Shown: positions 33,421 through 45,633 of the stretch, piece by piece
How positions within the stretch are numbered: the first letter of the stretch is position 1
How the letters are laid out: the number at the start of each line of letters is the position of its first letter
Assembly: GCA_963556695.1 (NCBI GenBank)
Contig: CAUWAG010000020.1
Location: 1,364,001-1,428,000, forward strand
Direction: 5' to 3'
Source of the DNA: Anthostomella pinea
Lineage: Eukaryota; Ascomycota; Sordariomycetes; Xylariales; Xylariaceae
DNA length: 64,000 bases
The notes under the pieces: model-generated
What the model saw: only the letters and a program-made list of their open reading frames with translations
What the model was told of the DNA's origin: nothing
Database searches by the model: none
Made by a program: the position numbers and the translations under genes

Positions 33421-33669
33421 ATGACTGATAAGAGATCTTGGATTGAAAGGAGTGCTATGAGTTTGCCAACTATGTCCGGGCGTCAAGACAGCCGCGGGAC
33501 AAGATTAAAGAAACAAAAGGAGATCAGAACAGTTGTAGTATATGCGATTCCCAGCCGGTTACCGTCCCGGGCCGCCGCCCGCCCATCCGTTGTCCACCAT
33601 TCAATATCGATGCCGGGCCGTGGGAACACAGGAAAGGAAAATGAGAGAACCAGCTCGACGAATCCCCCT

Positions 33670-34227
33670 TTACGTGTACTTGATGCTCTTAATCGAATCG
33701 AAGCCGTCGAAGCGCTTCACCTGTGTCTTGACGCACTGGTCGTTCAAACTGAGGATATCGAAGCTGTTGCCGTTGCATCCGTGCTCCGAGTAGGCTGCCC
33801 CTGCTGTCAGCGACGTCCGCACCTCTTGAAACGGATGGGGTCGGGGTTGGGGTTGGGGTTGGACGGCGCGGATGGATGCTTACCCTTCCCTCCTGTGGCT
33901 GGAGTCGAGCCCTTGGAGACCCAGACCCCTTTGGTGTCCTCGTCGCTGCTGATCTCGACACAAGCCTGGAGCGGCGGTCTGTGCGGATACTGAGGAGCGT
34001 TGCCGCCGGAGTCATCGGTGCTGGGGAGAAGAGGGCCGTGTTAGTACCTTTGCTGGCTTGAGTGGGTGCGGATTGCGCGAGACGTACCAGTTGTCATTGA
34101 CATACTCGTTCACCTTCGGGGCGCTGTACCGGGCGGCGATGGGCAGCCCGGGTACGTCCGGGAGGGCGGATGCGGAGGCAGTGGCGGCGAATGCGGCCAT
34201 GGCGAAGGTAGCGAGAGAGATCTGCAT
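33670..34227 (-). CDS. Small secreted cysteine-containing protein
   Basis: Three exons: 34088-34227, 33884-34020 and 33670-33800, with introns of 67 bp (GTACGT..CTAAC..CCCCAG) and 83 bp (GTAAGC..GACAGCAG). The product is 135 aa. The first ~19 residues (MQISLATFAMAAFAATASASA) are a typical signal peptide. The mature protein has four Cys, in the contexts NDNC, QACVEI, EHGC and DQC, enough for two disulfides, and ends in a Lys/Tyr-rich KSIKYT. No family is recognised. Size, secretion and even Cys number fit an effector-like or antimicrobial protein, which is inference only. The second intron contains three telomere-like GGGGTT repeats (plus strand 33842-33860). Confidence 0.75.
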
Positions 34228-36561
34228 CTTTATGGTGATGGTGGTGATCTTGGGTAGGTTGTTGTGGAGTTGTTGCGGTGCGAGGATGTCTGGTTGTGGT
34301 GTTGTGTTGTGGTTGTGGTTGCTGTGTTGTTGGTGATGTTCTGAGAGAGATAATTCGATTATGACCGGCGAGCTTTCGAAGCTTTATACTCGGCTCGATG
34401 GCTCTTTGGCGTCCAACATCTATGAAGCGAGCTATGCCAAGCTCCTGGCTGACTATTGTCTGCCATGTCTTGCAACCACGGCCAAGTGGATTATGACGAT
34501 GTTCTGGGTGGCTATGGACTTTGCTGCCTTGTGTTCCTCATTCCTGGTGTTCCTGATGTTCCTGGTGTTCACGGGAGGGAATTCCTGATGCAGAACTGAG
34601 TTGCGGCTCTGGTATTGAACAGCTATAAAAAGAAACAGCGCGGTTGTTGGTGCCTGTTAATGTCGATGTCCTGCAGACTATTAACAAGACCACTATGACG
34701 TTATTAGGGCTGAGACTGGACCCCGATACCATGTTATCCTGGTGCCTGGTGTTCCTGACGCCTACTCTAAACTCAGAGTGGTCCCTAGATCCTACAGACT
34801 ACTGGTGCTTGCCAAGTTGCTGCCTGGTGTCTTTAGAGTTCAAGGCTAGCTCGGCAAACATGTACTGTTGACACCGCGCAGGGGTGAATATTCCACACCA
34901 TGATTCCTACAGGTACATCGTGAAGGGAATATATCAATGCATACCTAGCCTACAGCATTCATAAATATCGTAGCTATTCAACCATTCTAGTATGTCTTGG
35001 TCTGTGGACTAGAAGAGCGAAGCTAACCTTGTATATCCATGTAAATACCCGGGGGAATATACGCGTAATGTGGATATACTCAATCGGGAATGTTTCCTCC
35101 TAAGAAACTCCACAGCACTCCTGATAATCCTTCGACTCCCTGCTCTTGGAGACGAAGTCCCGGGAATCTCCACGACTCTATAACCCTTTGGCTCTAGGGC
35201 GCCCACCCCCTAGGAGACTCCGCAACACTATAATCCTTCGATTCTTGGCACAGTCATCAGCCGCCGCAAAAAAATAGGCGGCAAGATTTCTGGAACGAGC
35301 TACTTCCGTGAGGAACGGTAAGCTTTTATCAACTTCAGGCCACCTGAAAAGCCCGCTGCTTGGGTGGGTAGGAGGAGTAATGGTATCCGTACCTGGTGCG
35401 TCCCTACTGCCTGATACATATATCATTGGAGCAAGCGATAGAATCCCCTCGTGCTTCTTTCGAGCTCTATTCTGTGCAGATGCCGGAGGCCGAAGGCACT
35501 CATGTTTGCTTTACCTGGCTGCTTAAGATCGCCGCGGAGAACCGCGGCACACAATGTATCAGTACAAGCATGTCTGCGTGGTCTGCATGTATGATGTGTC
35601 ATTCCTTAGCTACCGTTGAGCATTATTCAACCCTCTGCCCGTCTGCGGAGAGTATCTGCTCCTGGTAGACACTTTATTCTGACGACCTAGGCGCCTGCGA
35701 GAGGAATATTTCCAGGACGGCGTGGACATACAGATCTCCTGAGTTCGCCTGCACGGAGTCGGTGTTTCGATGTAATTGACTACCTAAACCGTAGGAGCAC
35801 CACCGTCATCTCTGCACACTCGAGCGGCGGTTAAGAGGATAAATTGCATAATCACTTGTACTAAGCAATGGTTATTTCCAGAGGCACGCGACTGGGATAA
35901 CTAAGAATCGTTGTTTATCCCGGTGTAAATTACTCTTTCGACCGCTTGACACTTTCTTGTGCGGCGCATCCCGGGGAGAGTTCACACACTGGTGGTGGTA
36001 GATGGTCCTTCAAAAGACTCACTTGGAGCTGCGACCCTACCCCCTGTGTAACAGGAACTTCGGTGGCTACGACAACTTTCGGGTCAGGAACTGGAGGTTC
36101 TGCCGGCTCGTCTACGCCGCTCCCGTGCATGTGGCTTCCCCCTACCGGCCCGTCATGATTTTCTACCCCCAATATCTACCCCAAGCCCCCGCCATTGGGG
36201 TCGTGAACACCATTCAGGGGTAATAATGTGTCCGAACTAGGCAAAGTCACCGCACGAGTGCTCTGAAGATGGCGTCTTACGCTGGTCATTGATAGTTGCC
36301 CCAGGTGCCATTTCCACCCCAAACGAAGTACTCTAGGTTTTATTCCCTCCCGCGGTGATGACAAATGTGCACGGACTTCCTGAGTGTTGTATATAAGAGA
36401 CGTAGATTCCACAATGTTTGATGTCCTAGAACAAGAACCTCATGCTTGAATAACCAGTCAAGATCATACTAAAGTCTGACTATCCGTTATAGGTTTCGAA
36501 CTCGAGCCTACTTCACTTTGCGTCTTCACCTACCTGCTTTCTTTCAGCCCCAACACGCACA
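34228..36561. other. Long intergenic region
   Basis: No gene recognised. Features seen: a repeated GTTCCTG word cluster near 34540-34580, the imperfect three-unit tandem repeat at 35098-35255, and the 5' leader of the MDR gene from about 36400. Open frames here are short and lack domains. Confidence 0.45.
35098..35255. repeat. Imperfect tandem repeat, three units
   Basis: Three units of about 45-60 bp follow the pattern (A/G)A(A/C)TCTCC(A/G)C..(G)CACT..ATAA(T/C)CCTT(C/T)G(A/G)(C/T)TC: near 35105, 35165 and 35215. Each is preceded or followed by CCTA(A/G)GA. Confidence 0.6.
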
Positions 36562-37658
36562 ATGTCATCTCAGACAGTCTTCCGACTGACCCCCCAGAAC
36601 GGCTTCGAAGCGCTCCAAGCATTCCAGGAGCCAATCCCTACAGTCGGGAAGCAAGAAGTCCTTGTCAAGATCCGCAGCGTCGCCCTGAACTACCGCGACA
36701 TCGTCATCGCGACCGCGAAATACCCGGTGCCGGTGAAGGACAATGTGATTCCCTGCTCCGACATGGCCGGCGAAGTCGCGCAGGTAAGCGACGGGGTGAC
36801 CGTGCTCTCGGTGGGCGACCGCGTCCTCGCGCCCGTCGACCCCGACTTCTTGTACGGGCCGTCGAAGGGCGCCGGGGGCGCCTTCGGCGGCGGCCGAGAC
36901 GGCGTGCTTACGGCGTACATCGCCTTGCCAGCGCATTGCCTGATCAAGCTGCCCGACACAGCTTCACGCAGTGGGCCGCTCTGGTTGGGACAGGATCGAC
37001 GGTGTGGAATGCCTTCTACGGCAACAAGCCCCTCAAGCCGGGTGATACGGTGCTAATCCTCGGTAAGCTGATCCACCTCCATCCCCTAACCCAACAGAGG
37101 CTTCCACTTACTCGGGTGCTTCATGAAGGGACCGGCGGCGTCTCCCTGACGGCCCTGATATTCGCCAAAGCGGCTGGCGCAACCACCATCTTCACGTCGT
37201 CGAGCGACCAGAAGCTTGCGCATGTGAAGGCGAGATACGGCGCCGACCACACGATCAACTACGCGACGCACGCCGACTGGGCCGCCGAGGTGCAGCGCAT
37301 CACGGGTGGCCGGGGCGCGGACCACATCATCGAGAACGGGGGCGCGGGGACGATGCGGCAGAGCCTGCAGGCTGTGGCCTACGGCGGCGTCGTATCCGCG
37401 ATCGGCTTCCTGAGCACCGTGACGCAGGACCAGATGCCGGATGTGACGATGATGACGATGCTCAAGGGCTGCGTCACGCGCGGGATCTTGAGCGGGTCGA
37501 AGCAGCAGCTCGAGGAGGCGGTCAGGTTCGCACAGGGTCGCGGGCTGGAAGTGCCCGTGGATAAGACGTTTGGCTATAACAGGGACGAGATCATCGCGGC
37601 GCTGCAGTATGTCGCGGACGGCCGGCACATTGGCAAGGTTTGTATCGACCTGGACTAG
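36562..37658 (+). pseudogene. MDR zinc-independent alcohol dehydrogenase/quinone-oxidoreductase-like, one frameshift
   Basis: The N-terminal GroES-like domain reads from ATG 36562 (SSQTVFRLTPQNGFEALQ, then VALNYRDIVIA, then GDRVLAPVDPDF) to LIKLPDTA at about 36960. Sequence then continues one frame over as SFTQWAALVGTGSTVWNAFYGNKPL. This is a short indel at about 36957-36966, too small for an intron. A 66-bp GT-AG intron (37063-37128) then restores VLILGTGGVSLTALIFAKAAGAT, the NAD(P)-binding core, and the C terminus ends normally with KVCIDLD. Except for the one indel the gene looks functional, so either a recent null allele or a base-calling error is possible. Its TAG overlaps the stop of the convergent factor gene. 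Confidence 0.8.
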
Positions 37659-39827
37659 GATGGAGGTGAATCTGCCAGGAATTGGAGACCGGCCCCGATG
37701 ACGTTGTCGATCTCGAGGACGTGGACGCCCTGGAACACATGGGCCCAGAGCTTGACTACTGTCATGGCCATACGTCGGAAGCGTGAGGTGTCGTCTTCGG
37801 CGATGTCGAGCGTCTTGGCGAAGGGCGTCTCTCGGATAATGGCCGTGATGATCCCTATGATTCTTCTCTCAGGCTTACGTAGTGCTTCCGCGTTCGGAGA
37901 ACCGGCGGCTGTGGAAATCATATGGAGCCAGTCTTTGAGCAGCAATGCGCATTCGATACTGCACAGTGAATGCTCGATAGTCCAGATCGGTGTTTTGGTA
38001 CAAGCCATGAACGAGATGCCCAGACGCACTGGTACGCTCAGGGCATGCGCGGCGTGGAGGACGGCCCTGTCGAAAGTGGGAGTCCTGTCCAGATCATAGG
38101 CGTGCCTATCTGCGATGCATCCTACTTCGCGTGCGAGAAGTCCTCTGGACGGACCAAGGTCTGATACCAGACGGATATGGGCAAGTCGAAAGAGCGCGGT
38201 TGCTGTCAATCCTAACGGTCCATGTGGTGAGAACGGATCCAGAGTTGATTCACCCGTCACTTCCCAGGATAGTTGCCACTTGCGGAGAGCACTTTCGAAG
38301 CCCTTGACTGTGTCTGGCAGTAGCAATGCCGCAGGCCCATAGCGGTCGATATATATCTGCTGGAGGAGCCCATGCATGAGTAGATAATTGGCGAATGAGG
38401 AACCGCCTGCATCTTTTGGGATCCCGGTACCGTCGAACAGACGACGGAGTCCTTCTTGGAACCCACGTTCGACAGGACGAGTGGGCCTGGTGCCATTGCG
38501 ATGCGTCTTTTGCCTTCCACTGGTCCACGCAACCGGGCAAAGAGAGACCAACTTCATGATTCAAGATCAGTGGAGGAATGTCGAAGGCGATACTGTGCAA
38601 GTTGAGCAGTATGTATGCGGCGAATAAAGTCCTCCGCCTTTCCTCGATAGCGACCCATGACAGCCAGTCAATGTTCTGTGGCATCTCGTCCGCCTCGGAT
38701 ACCCGGTTGTTCCTGGCTAGCATGGCTAGTTCACTGCCCATGGATATAGCGTCTGCTGACACCGCCTTGTCCGCCCACGAGGCAAACGAAATAAGCAACG
38801 TGAGTGTCTGGATCCTTCCCAAGTCGTTCCGTTCATCATGGGACTGATATTCCTGCCCGGAGATTAAGTTCGATGCCACCAGATGGTCTTCACAACGTAG
38901 CTTCTCTTCCAAGATGGCCTTGGCCGTAAAATATAGCCCATATGATGTCGGGTACTCGTATCGGTAGAGGGCTCCGAGCGCCGCCATAGCTAGAAGTAGC
39001 TCGACGTCCCTGTTCTCAACCGAAAACGTTTCGCGGTGAATGAACGGAAGGGACTTTTGAGTGCACCGTAGATACATCTTTAGGTATCCCACCAGCGTGT
39101 CTCTTGTGGGAAGTGAACATCCTGGTGGAAGTAGCCCCACGTAGGAATTGACTTCCCGACTCAGAGCTTCGTAAGCAGACGCGGGGATGCACCACGGCGC
39201 GGCATCGGCACAGGTATGCTCTTCGGCCTGATCTTCAGTCACTGTGGCGCCGTCGGCATCATCCTCAATATCATCCTCGCTTATATCCAGTGGTGGAAGG
39301 CGACTACTGAACTGAGTGAAACTGTTGTTCGCGCACGGTGTCGGAGCTGCTGGAGCCTCGTTCATGAACTCCACGTCGGCATCGAACAGCGCTGACGGAA
39401 GCATATCCTGGGCCATCATGCTGGAGGGCCATAGTATATCGAACTCATCTGCATCTACAGTAGCACCATCATCGTGAAGTGTGACAGTCTGCCCGAGCTC
39501 TCCTTGCGGAGGTGCCGCGGCGTTCGTATGCGACTGTGACGGGTGCGCTGATCTGATATGGCGCACCAGGTCTCTACCGTGAGTGTTAAAGGCTCATATC
39601 ATGGCTTGGTGGAAGCACGATAGCTTACTTTCTCGAAAAGCTCTGCCCGCAGTCGCAGGCGAACGGTCTTTCCTGCGTATCTGTCGATTTGTCAGCGGAC
39701 TGCGCCGCGGGGTCTGGCTTCAATCCTCACGTGTGCGCTCATGCCGCTGTAGGTGCTCCCGTCTTTTGAAACGTTTGTCGCAGTATTGGCATGGTGCGAC
39801 GACAGATTTGGGTCTTCCTCGAGGCAT
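37655..39827 (-). pseudogene. C2H2 zinc-finger / fungal_trans transcription factor, one frameshift
   Basis: Minus-strand gene with two introns near the 5' end (GTGAGG..GACAG at about 39680-39730 and GTAAGC..GGTAG at about 39576-39637). They join two C2H2 fingers: CQYCDKRFKRREHLQRHERTH and CDCGQSFSRKDLVRHIRSAH. The long region downstream is a fungal-specific transcription-factor domain (LHSIAFDIPPLILNHEVGLSLPG near 38560, MHGLLQQIYIDRY near 38370). Between DASQWHQAHSSC and RGFQEGLRRLFDG (about 38480-38500) the frame shifts by one base without room for an intron. ATG 39827 (MPRGRPKSVVAPC) is preferred; an upstream in-frame ATG lies at 39941. The target genes are unknown; the neighbour MDR gene is a candidate. 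Confidence 0.8.
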
Positions 39828-39941
39828 TGTTGAGTTGACAGGTCGAAGGCGGTGACCGTAGATTTCCGGTGGGCGGCTAGATCTGACTTGGGGAAATGGT
39901 GTGATATAGCCCGATAGGGGGCTGGTCTGCGCACGGACCAT

Positions 39942-40290
39942 TTGAACGGGAGACGGTCACTGGTCAAGACCGGAGCTGCATGTCTCACTTAGGAGTAAGG
40001 CATAGGCAGTATTTACTTGACAAATTAGATTATTACATCACTGGAAGCCTTGAGTATATTTTGAGAAGATTACAATCACAAGGCACCAGGAGAATATCCG
40101 GATGCACTCAAGGTTGTTCTGTGGGTCTATTGGCGTCCCAAAGTATTTTGTGTCAAATGAAGCGATGGGTGAAGCTTCTTGATGTGTTTTTGTGACGGCT
40201 TTGACGGCATGTGTAAGCAGTGACGGAAAAGGATTTTTATTATTATTTATTTATTTATATATACCGTGAGATCACCTCTCAGCAGAATAA
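39942..40290. other. Intergenic left of LINE copy 2
   Basis: 5' flank of the transcription factor. AT-rich run (TTATT)n at 40232-40262. Before the retroelements came in, this joined directly to the 5' side of the CorA-like gene now at 51236. Confidence 0.5.
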
Positions 40291-43200
40291 GTTTGTTTGT
40301 TTGTTTGTTTGTTTTGTATTTAACGTGGGGGGTAGCTCCTCAGTAGTGCAAACCACGCCTCCCAGACCCTCTGTATCATAGGGTTGTGGAGGTCTCAAGA
40401 TAATAAGTACAGTCAGTCCCGCTCACAGGCCCATCCCCGTTGTTGCGGCGGTATGACCTTTGGGTCATCCATCTGGTCCTTCAAGAAAAGCTATCTATAG
40501 GGGCAGATTGTTGAAAAGAACTTGCTCTTCTTTATAAATTTTGTTCATTCTGTGCTCCTCTCCCCTAAGTATTATAAACAAGCTGTCCTAAGCGAGTACC
40601 TAAGCAGTAGCCGGTTTTTCCCCAGCCTCTTACAAAAGAAAATGTATTGTGGTGTTTTCTTTTCACCATAGCTGCAGTGATCATTCGAGTCTGTATGCCC
40701 AAAGCGTTCATGGTATCTGACAAAGTCGCCATGTCCAGATCTGGCCGCTAAAAGTCTATATAAAGTACTCCTCTTAAAAGATATAAGGTCTCTTTCAGTT
40801 ATTGTATATAAGTATATTTCTTGATATTTAGGTTCTGATTGGTCTTTTTATCATTAGTTGAACTCTTTCCTGCCCTTTTTTTTGAGATCTCTTTTGACCC
40901 AAGAGATTATAGGAAGGTTTGTCGTGTCTGTTTCTAGCATGGCACCCTCTTTTGTTAGTATATCAGCAGCTTCGTTGCCATCAATATCTCTGTGTCCAGG
41001 AATCCACTTGACGGTCACTCCAGGAGTGTGTGCTGTGGCAAGTTCTTGAAATCGTAGAAAAATGTTCTGTGATGTCTCGGGTGGAGTCCCATTGAGCCCA
41101 TCTACCACTGACATGTTGTCCAGGCAGACATATAGCTGTTTTCTGTGTCCAATTGCCCTGGCTGCTGCAAGACCTTGGAGAGCACCATGGACTTCAGCAT
41201 CTACTACTTCTGCTTGGAGAAGTCTGCCCTTTCCCTGGTATACTTCTTGTATAGTGCCGCTTTACCTGATGGTATAACCCCATCCAGTACGGGTTGTGCC
41301 TTGGTCGTCCAACTATGATCCATCTGAATGAATGACAAGGTCAGTGTTCACATTTCTCTCCTGTAGCCATTGCTTGAAGAGCTCTGTTTCTTTGTCTTTG
41401 TCTTTATGGATTGGGGGCTTCTTCCATGATGGCCTGGTAAGTGTTGGTCTCTGGAAGTCAGGGACTAGTTGGAAGCTCCTTTGTAGCCTTGTTGGATTCT
41501 TGCGAGCTTGTATTTAGAGCCTGCCAACAAGAGGGTATCTCTGGTCTATTCGTCCTAGTCAGAGGCCGTGACGTCGTCTTATTGACTCTGCAAGAACTCT
41601 TGCTGGGGGAATCTGCGATTCAAAGTATAGGATATGTCTAGGGTGTGTTTTCCAGACAGGCAAGATAGCCCTGATTGCCGTTCGTAGTACGGCATCTATT
41701 GTTCTAAGAAGCCTCTTAATGCGACATGCTGATGTCTTACCTGAGCTCCTATTTTTTTGATTCCTGGGTACCAGACCTCTAAGCCGTGTGTAAGAATAGG
41801 AATAACACAAGCTTTCACAGCCCTCTTGGTTAACTTTACTGGAAGTCTTTTGACTGTGTTGCATAGTCCTCAAAGGTGATTTGCTACCTTATTAGCTTTC
41901 TTGGCCCAGTAAGAAACGTGATTTTTGAAGTTTAGTTTTCTATCCAAGAAGACACCCAGCCATCGCATGGAGTCCTTTGCTGTTTTGTTCATTGTCTCGT
42001 GGCGGACTGGAGGGTTGTCTGAGTTCTTTTTCCTTGAGAAGTGCATGATCTATTTTTATCAGGGTCAAATTCAATAGCGTTGTTATCTCCTTATTAACTG
42101 AATAAATAAAGATTTTCAAAAACCTCTATAGCTGTTTCTTTAAGGTTATTTCTAATGCAGAGAGTCGCTAGGTCGTCTGCGTATCCAAAGCGTCTTTTTT
42201 TCATATCAAGTCGGGCACAGATTGGCTCTGTATACAGCATGTAAAGGATTGGAAAAGCTGGTGAGCCTTGTGGTAGCCCACAAGTGAGAGCTTTAATATC
42301 GGTCACAATACCTTCAAACCGAACTCTTGCGGACCGCTCGGACATGAATGACTGGACCCATCTTATGAGAAAGCCCGGCCAGCCCTGTTCTCTCATGCGA
42401 ACCACCAGCCGTCCCATTAGGGCAGCATTAAAGGCCCCTTTTACATCTGACGTGACTACTGTTGCAACGAGGCCTTGGTCGAGGGCCTGCTCAATATTGT
42501 GTATGAGTGCAGCTACCAGGTCAGTGGCAGAGCGCTTTGGTAGAGCTTCAAAATATTGTGGAGCTAGAATTTCAAGTTTGACAATAAACCAGGTAATTCT
42601 TTTTGCGATGAGTCGTTCTAAGCCTTTGCCAAGACACGACAATAGCGATATTGGTTTGTAGGCCCTGGGATTGGAGTAGTCTTTCTTTCCTGGTTTTGAG
42701 ATCATTACTATCTCAGCTACTTTGAATGGTTTAGGGTGGTGTCCAATCTGTAGGCAGGTCTGGAAAAGGGCTCTGATATGTTCACCAATGACTGGCCAGC
42801 AAGCTTTTAGGATCCGTATCGTGAGGATATCTATTCCCGGGGAGTTGCTCTTGGTCCCTAAAGTGCACCCTTTAGCCTCTTCCAGTCCGACATGGTATTC
42901 AAGGGGGATGTATGGCTTGGGTTGTGTGATCTGAGCGGACCAGGGGTCGATAATATTGTTGTCTGAGGTATTTCATTCAAGCGTGGCTGAGCGTAGTGCA
43001 TTTGCCTTGCTCTCTTATGACTCAAATATTTGGTCTTTTATGATGATTAGAGGAGAACACAATCCTACTGACAGCTTGTGCCAAGAGACGATTCTGTACA
43101 GATCCTTTGGCTCAGTTGCTGAATCAATTAGAGTCCGCCAGTACTCCCTCTTAGCTTTCTGAACCATGCGGCGAAAGTCCCGTCAGGCTGAATTCTGCCT

Positions 43201-45204
43201 TTCTTGGCTTGCGGTCTGTTTGGACCAGGCCCTGTATGTCTGAACAGCTGTTTTGCATTCATCATTCCACCAAGCAGTGGGCCTAGATTGTCGGAGCTTC
43301 TTGCCCACTGTCTTGACACAGCCTTGGATTATGTTGATCAAGTTCTGTGTAAAGGCATCTATCTGGCCAGGGGATACACCTAGCCAGGGGAGCTCATAAA
43401 TCCTGTTTTGAACATTGTCTACCAGCTCTTGTAGTTTATTGTCTGGGACTATCCACCGATCAGCCTTAGGGACCCGGTCCAGGTCTCCCTGAATTGGGAC
43501 AACTATTCGTAATGTCTTATGATCTGAAGTGTACTAGAGTGCATCATTCATTAAGGCTTTGGCCATGAGGACATCTGAGAAAACCAGATTTAGTACATTT
43601 CTGTCATCATGTGTCGGGACATCTGGTTCAGAAATCAGATCCAGTCCGTGGTCTGCCATAGTCTGTGCAAGTATGACACCACCATAATATCCTGGATTGC
43701 TCGAGTCCCAGGATGTGTCGCCAGCATTGAAATCTCCGGCTATTACACAGCCAAATGGTGAAGTCCATACTTCCAGAATATCATCCACTTCCTGCGGGTT
43801 ATCGCATGGTCGGTAGACGCTGGCAAATGTAACACCTCGTACCTTGACCCAAGTGATGTCTCGTGTAGCATAAGGCCAAAATTGATCCGCTTAAAGATGT
43901 TTTCTTACATAGATGAGAGATCTGGGCCGTGTACTGTCGCTGTCCCAGGAATCCATTGGGGAGTATATATCATAATTGGGGTGTGTCTTTATTCCCATTT
44001 TTCTGCTTGGTGGAATGACGACCCATGGCTCTTGCATCAGAATGATGTCTGCTTGTTCTCCTTTATAGTTAGCCAGGTTGATGGCTAACTCTGTAGGGCC
44101 TGTACTCTTTTGTCCTCCTGCTGCATTCACAGAGTGGATGACTAGATGCCCGTATCAATATGTTTCATTTGATGTACCTAGCATTGACTGACAATAATGG
44201 TGTCGGCATCTTTGAGATGAGCTGTATCTGTTGTATCGATTTGCATTGTGGTGTCTTTGTTATTGTTGCTAGGTGTTGACCCAGCTTGGTTTCTGCCTGT
44301 TTCATGAAAGGTCCTGGATTTGCTCCTATGTGTGCTTATGGATGATACCTTTCACGACCTTGGGGCGTGCAGGGCATTTGTCGAAGTCAGCAGCATGAGG
44401 CCCCTTACAGTTGACGCATTTTGGGATCGATTTTTCACAATCCCCCTAGTGTACTGCGCTGGCGCAACGTGCACATACTTGCTTTTCGCATTGGTAGTTC
44501 CTACCATGGTATCTGAAGCAGCTCGCACACTGATGAACCTTGGGGGAGTATTGAATGTGCCTCGAGATCATTAAGTGAGCAAAAAGCATGAATGGTTTCT
44601 TTGCTGCACGGGGCAGAGAGATCACCCATGTGGTCTCCGGATCAGAATCAACTGTGTTCATTGAGAATATGCATCTTAAAGGTCTGTCACCTGTTTGGGC
44701 TTCAACTTCATCAGTAACAGTAATGTTGGTAATATTGATTGTCAACCCTTCCGCGCTGATGACCTTTCTTGGGCATCCATCGACCTTATAGTGATACCAG
44801 ATCGTGTGGGTCTCGATCTTTTGTGCCTTAAGAATGTCAGTGATTTCTTCTTAAAAGGCCAGGAGCTTGGCCTGAGTTAGCTTGTCCCTTGGGTGTAAGG
44901 TAAATCCGGAGGGGCACTGGGTCACTTCTCTAAGCTCTTGAGGGTGGAGCTTAAGTCTTCTGTTCAGTGTAGACTTTATTCTGTAAGGCTCTAGATGGCT
45001 ATTATTCATGCGGACAAAGACCCAGAGATCATTCTGTTTCTTCTTTAGTTGGTTAGTAGTGATGAGGGCGCCAGGCTGTTTTTTTTTTATAGTAGTGTTG
45101 ACTGTCCGTGGATGCTGTTGTTGGCTAGAGGAGACAACTTGGGCAAAGGTCATGGTGGGCTTCACCATCCCTATCCCCCCAGGAATGGTCTTTTTTTTGG
45201 GCGG

Positions 45205-45209
45205 ATCTC
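45205..45209. repeat. Copia target duplication, left (ATCTC)
   Basis: Repeated at 50577-50581. In LINE copy 1 the undisturbed site reads GATCTCGGGTTTCC (about 16105). Confidence 0.95.
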
Positions 45210-45407
45210 TGTTGGATTCTGGGCTACGTTAGCCCATCCATTGTCATCCTTCAGGATTACCATCCCCATTTGTGACTCTGTCACATACGTGGCCAATATA
45301 AGGCCACGTATCCTTTCCTTTAGTATCTTGGATATATATAGGGCCATTCTGGCCGCTCCAGAGTAGCTGGAATTCCTCTCCTTAATAGAACACTTTGAAA
45401 TCTAACA
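45210..45407 (+). repeat. Copia 5' LTR
   Basis: 198 bp with TG..CA ends. It contains an inverted repeat ACGTGGCC-AATATA-AGGCCACGT and TATATATAGGGCC as likely promoter parts. Differs from the 3' LTR at only a few sites (for example TTGTCATCC versus TAGTCATCC), so the insertion is fairly recent. Confidence 0.95.
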
Positions 45408-45419
45408 TGGTAGCATCTC
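45408..45419 (+). promoter_or_regulatory. Candidate primer-binding site
   Basis: TGGTAGCATCTC directly follows the 5' LTR. TGGTAGC would pair with a tRNA ending GCUACCA, as initiator tRNA-Met does in yeast; the match stops after seven bases. Confidence 0.45.
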
Positions 45420-45633
45420 TGATCGATCACGACCTCCAGCAGCCCTTACCTTTTAAGCTTTTTCTACTGGTCTGATTCATTCTGATCACCCTCTTTCTGT
45501 TTGCGCGCCTCTAGGACTAGCTACCCTTGTTGCCGCAAGCCTTCAAGTGTTTCTCCGTCGTAACTGTTCTTTTTATACAGAAAGAGGTCGCTCCTTGGCT
45601 TATATTTTGCCTTATTTGTAGGCTAGCCTTACA

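Larger units (their letters stand above)
32161..33669. other. Intergenic with tandem and tRNA-like repeats
   Basis: No gene recognised. It holds a tRNA-like stretch at 33137-33240 and a 72-bp tandem duplication at 33277-33420 (separate entries). The first 300 bp are the 3' flank of the OSBP gene. Confidence 0.45.

Noticed and set aside
33842..33860. Telomere or former chromosome end
   Set aside because: Only three GGGGTT units, within an intron of a normal gene; far too short for an interstitial telomere.
40240..40290. Target duplication for LINE copy 2 (AGCAGAAT left, AGCAGGAAT right)
   Set aside because: The match is short and imperfect and lies at different distances from the LINE ends, so it may be chance.
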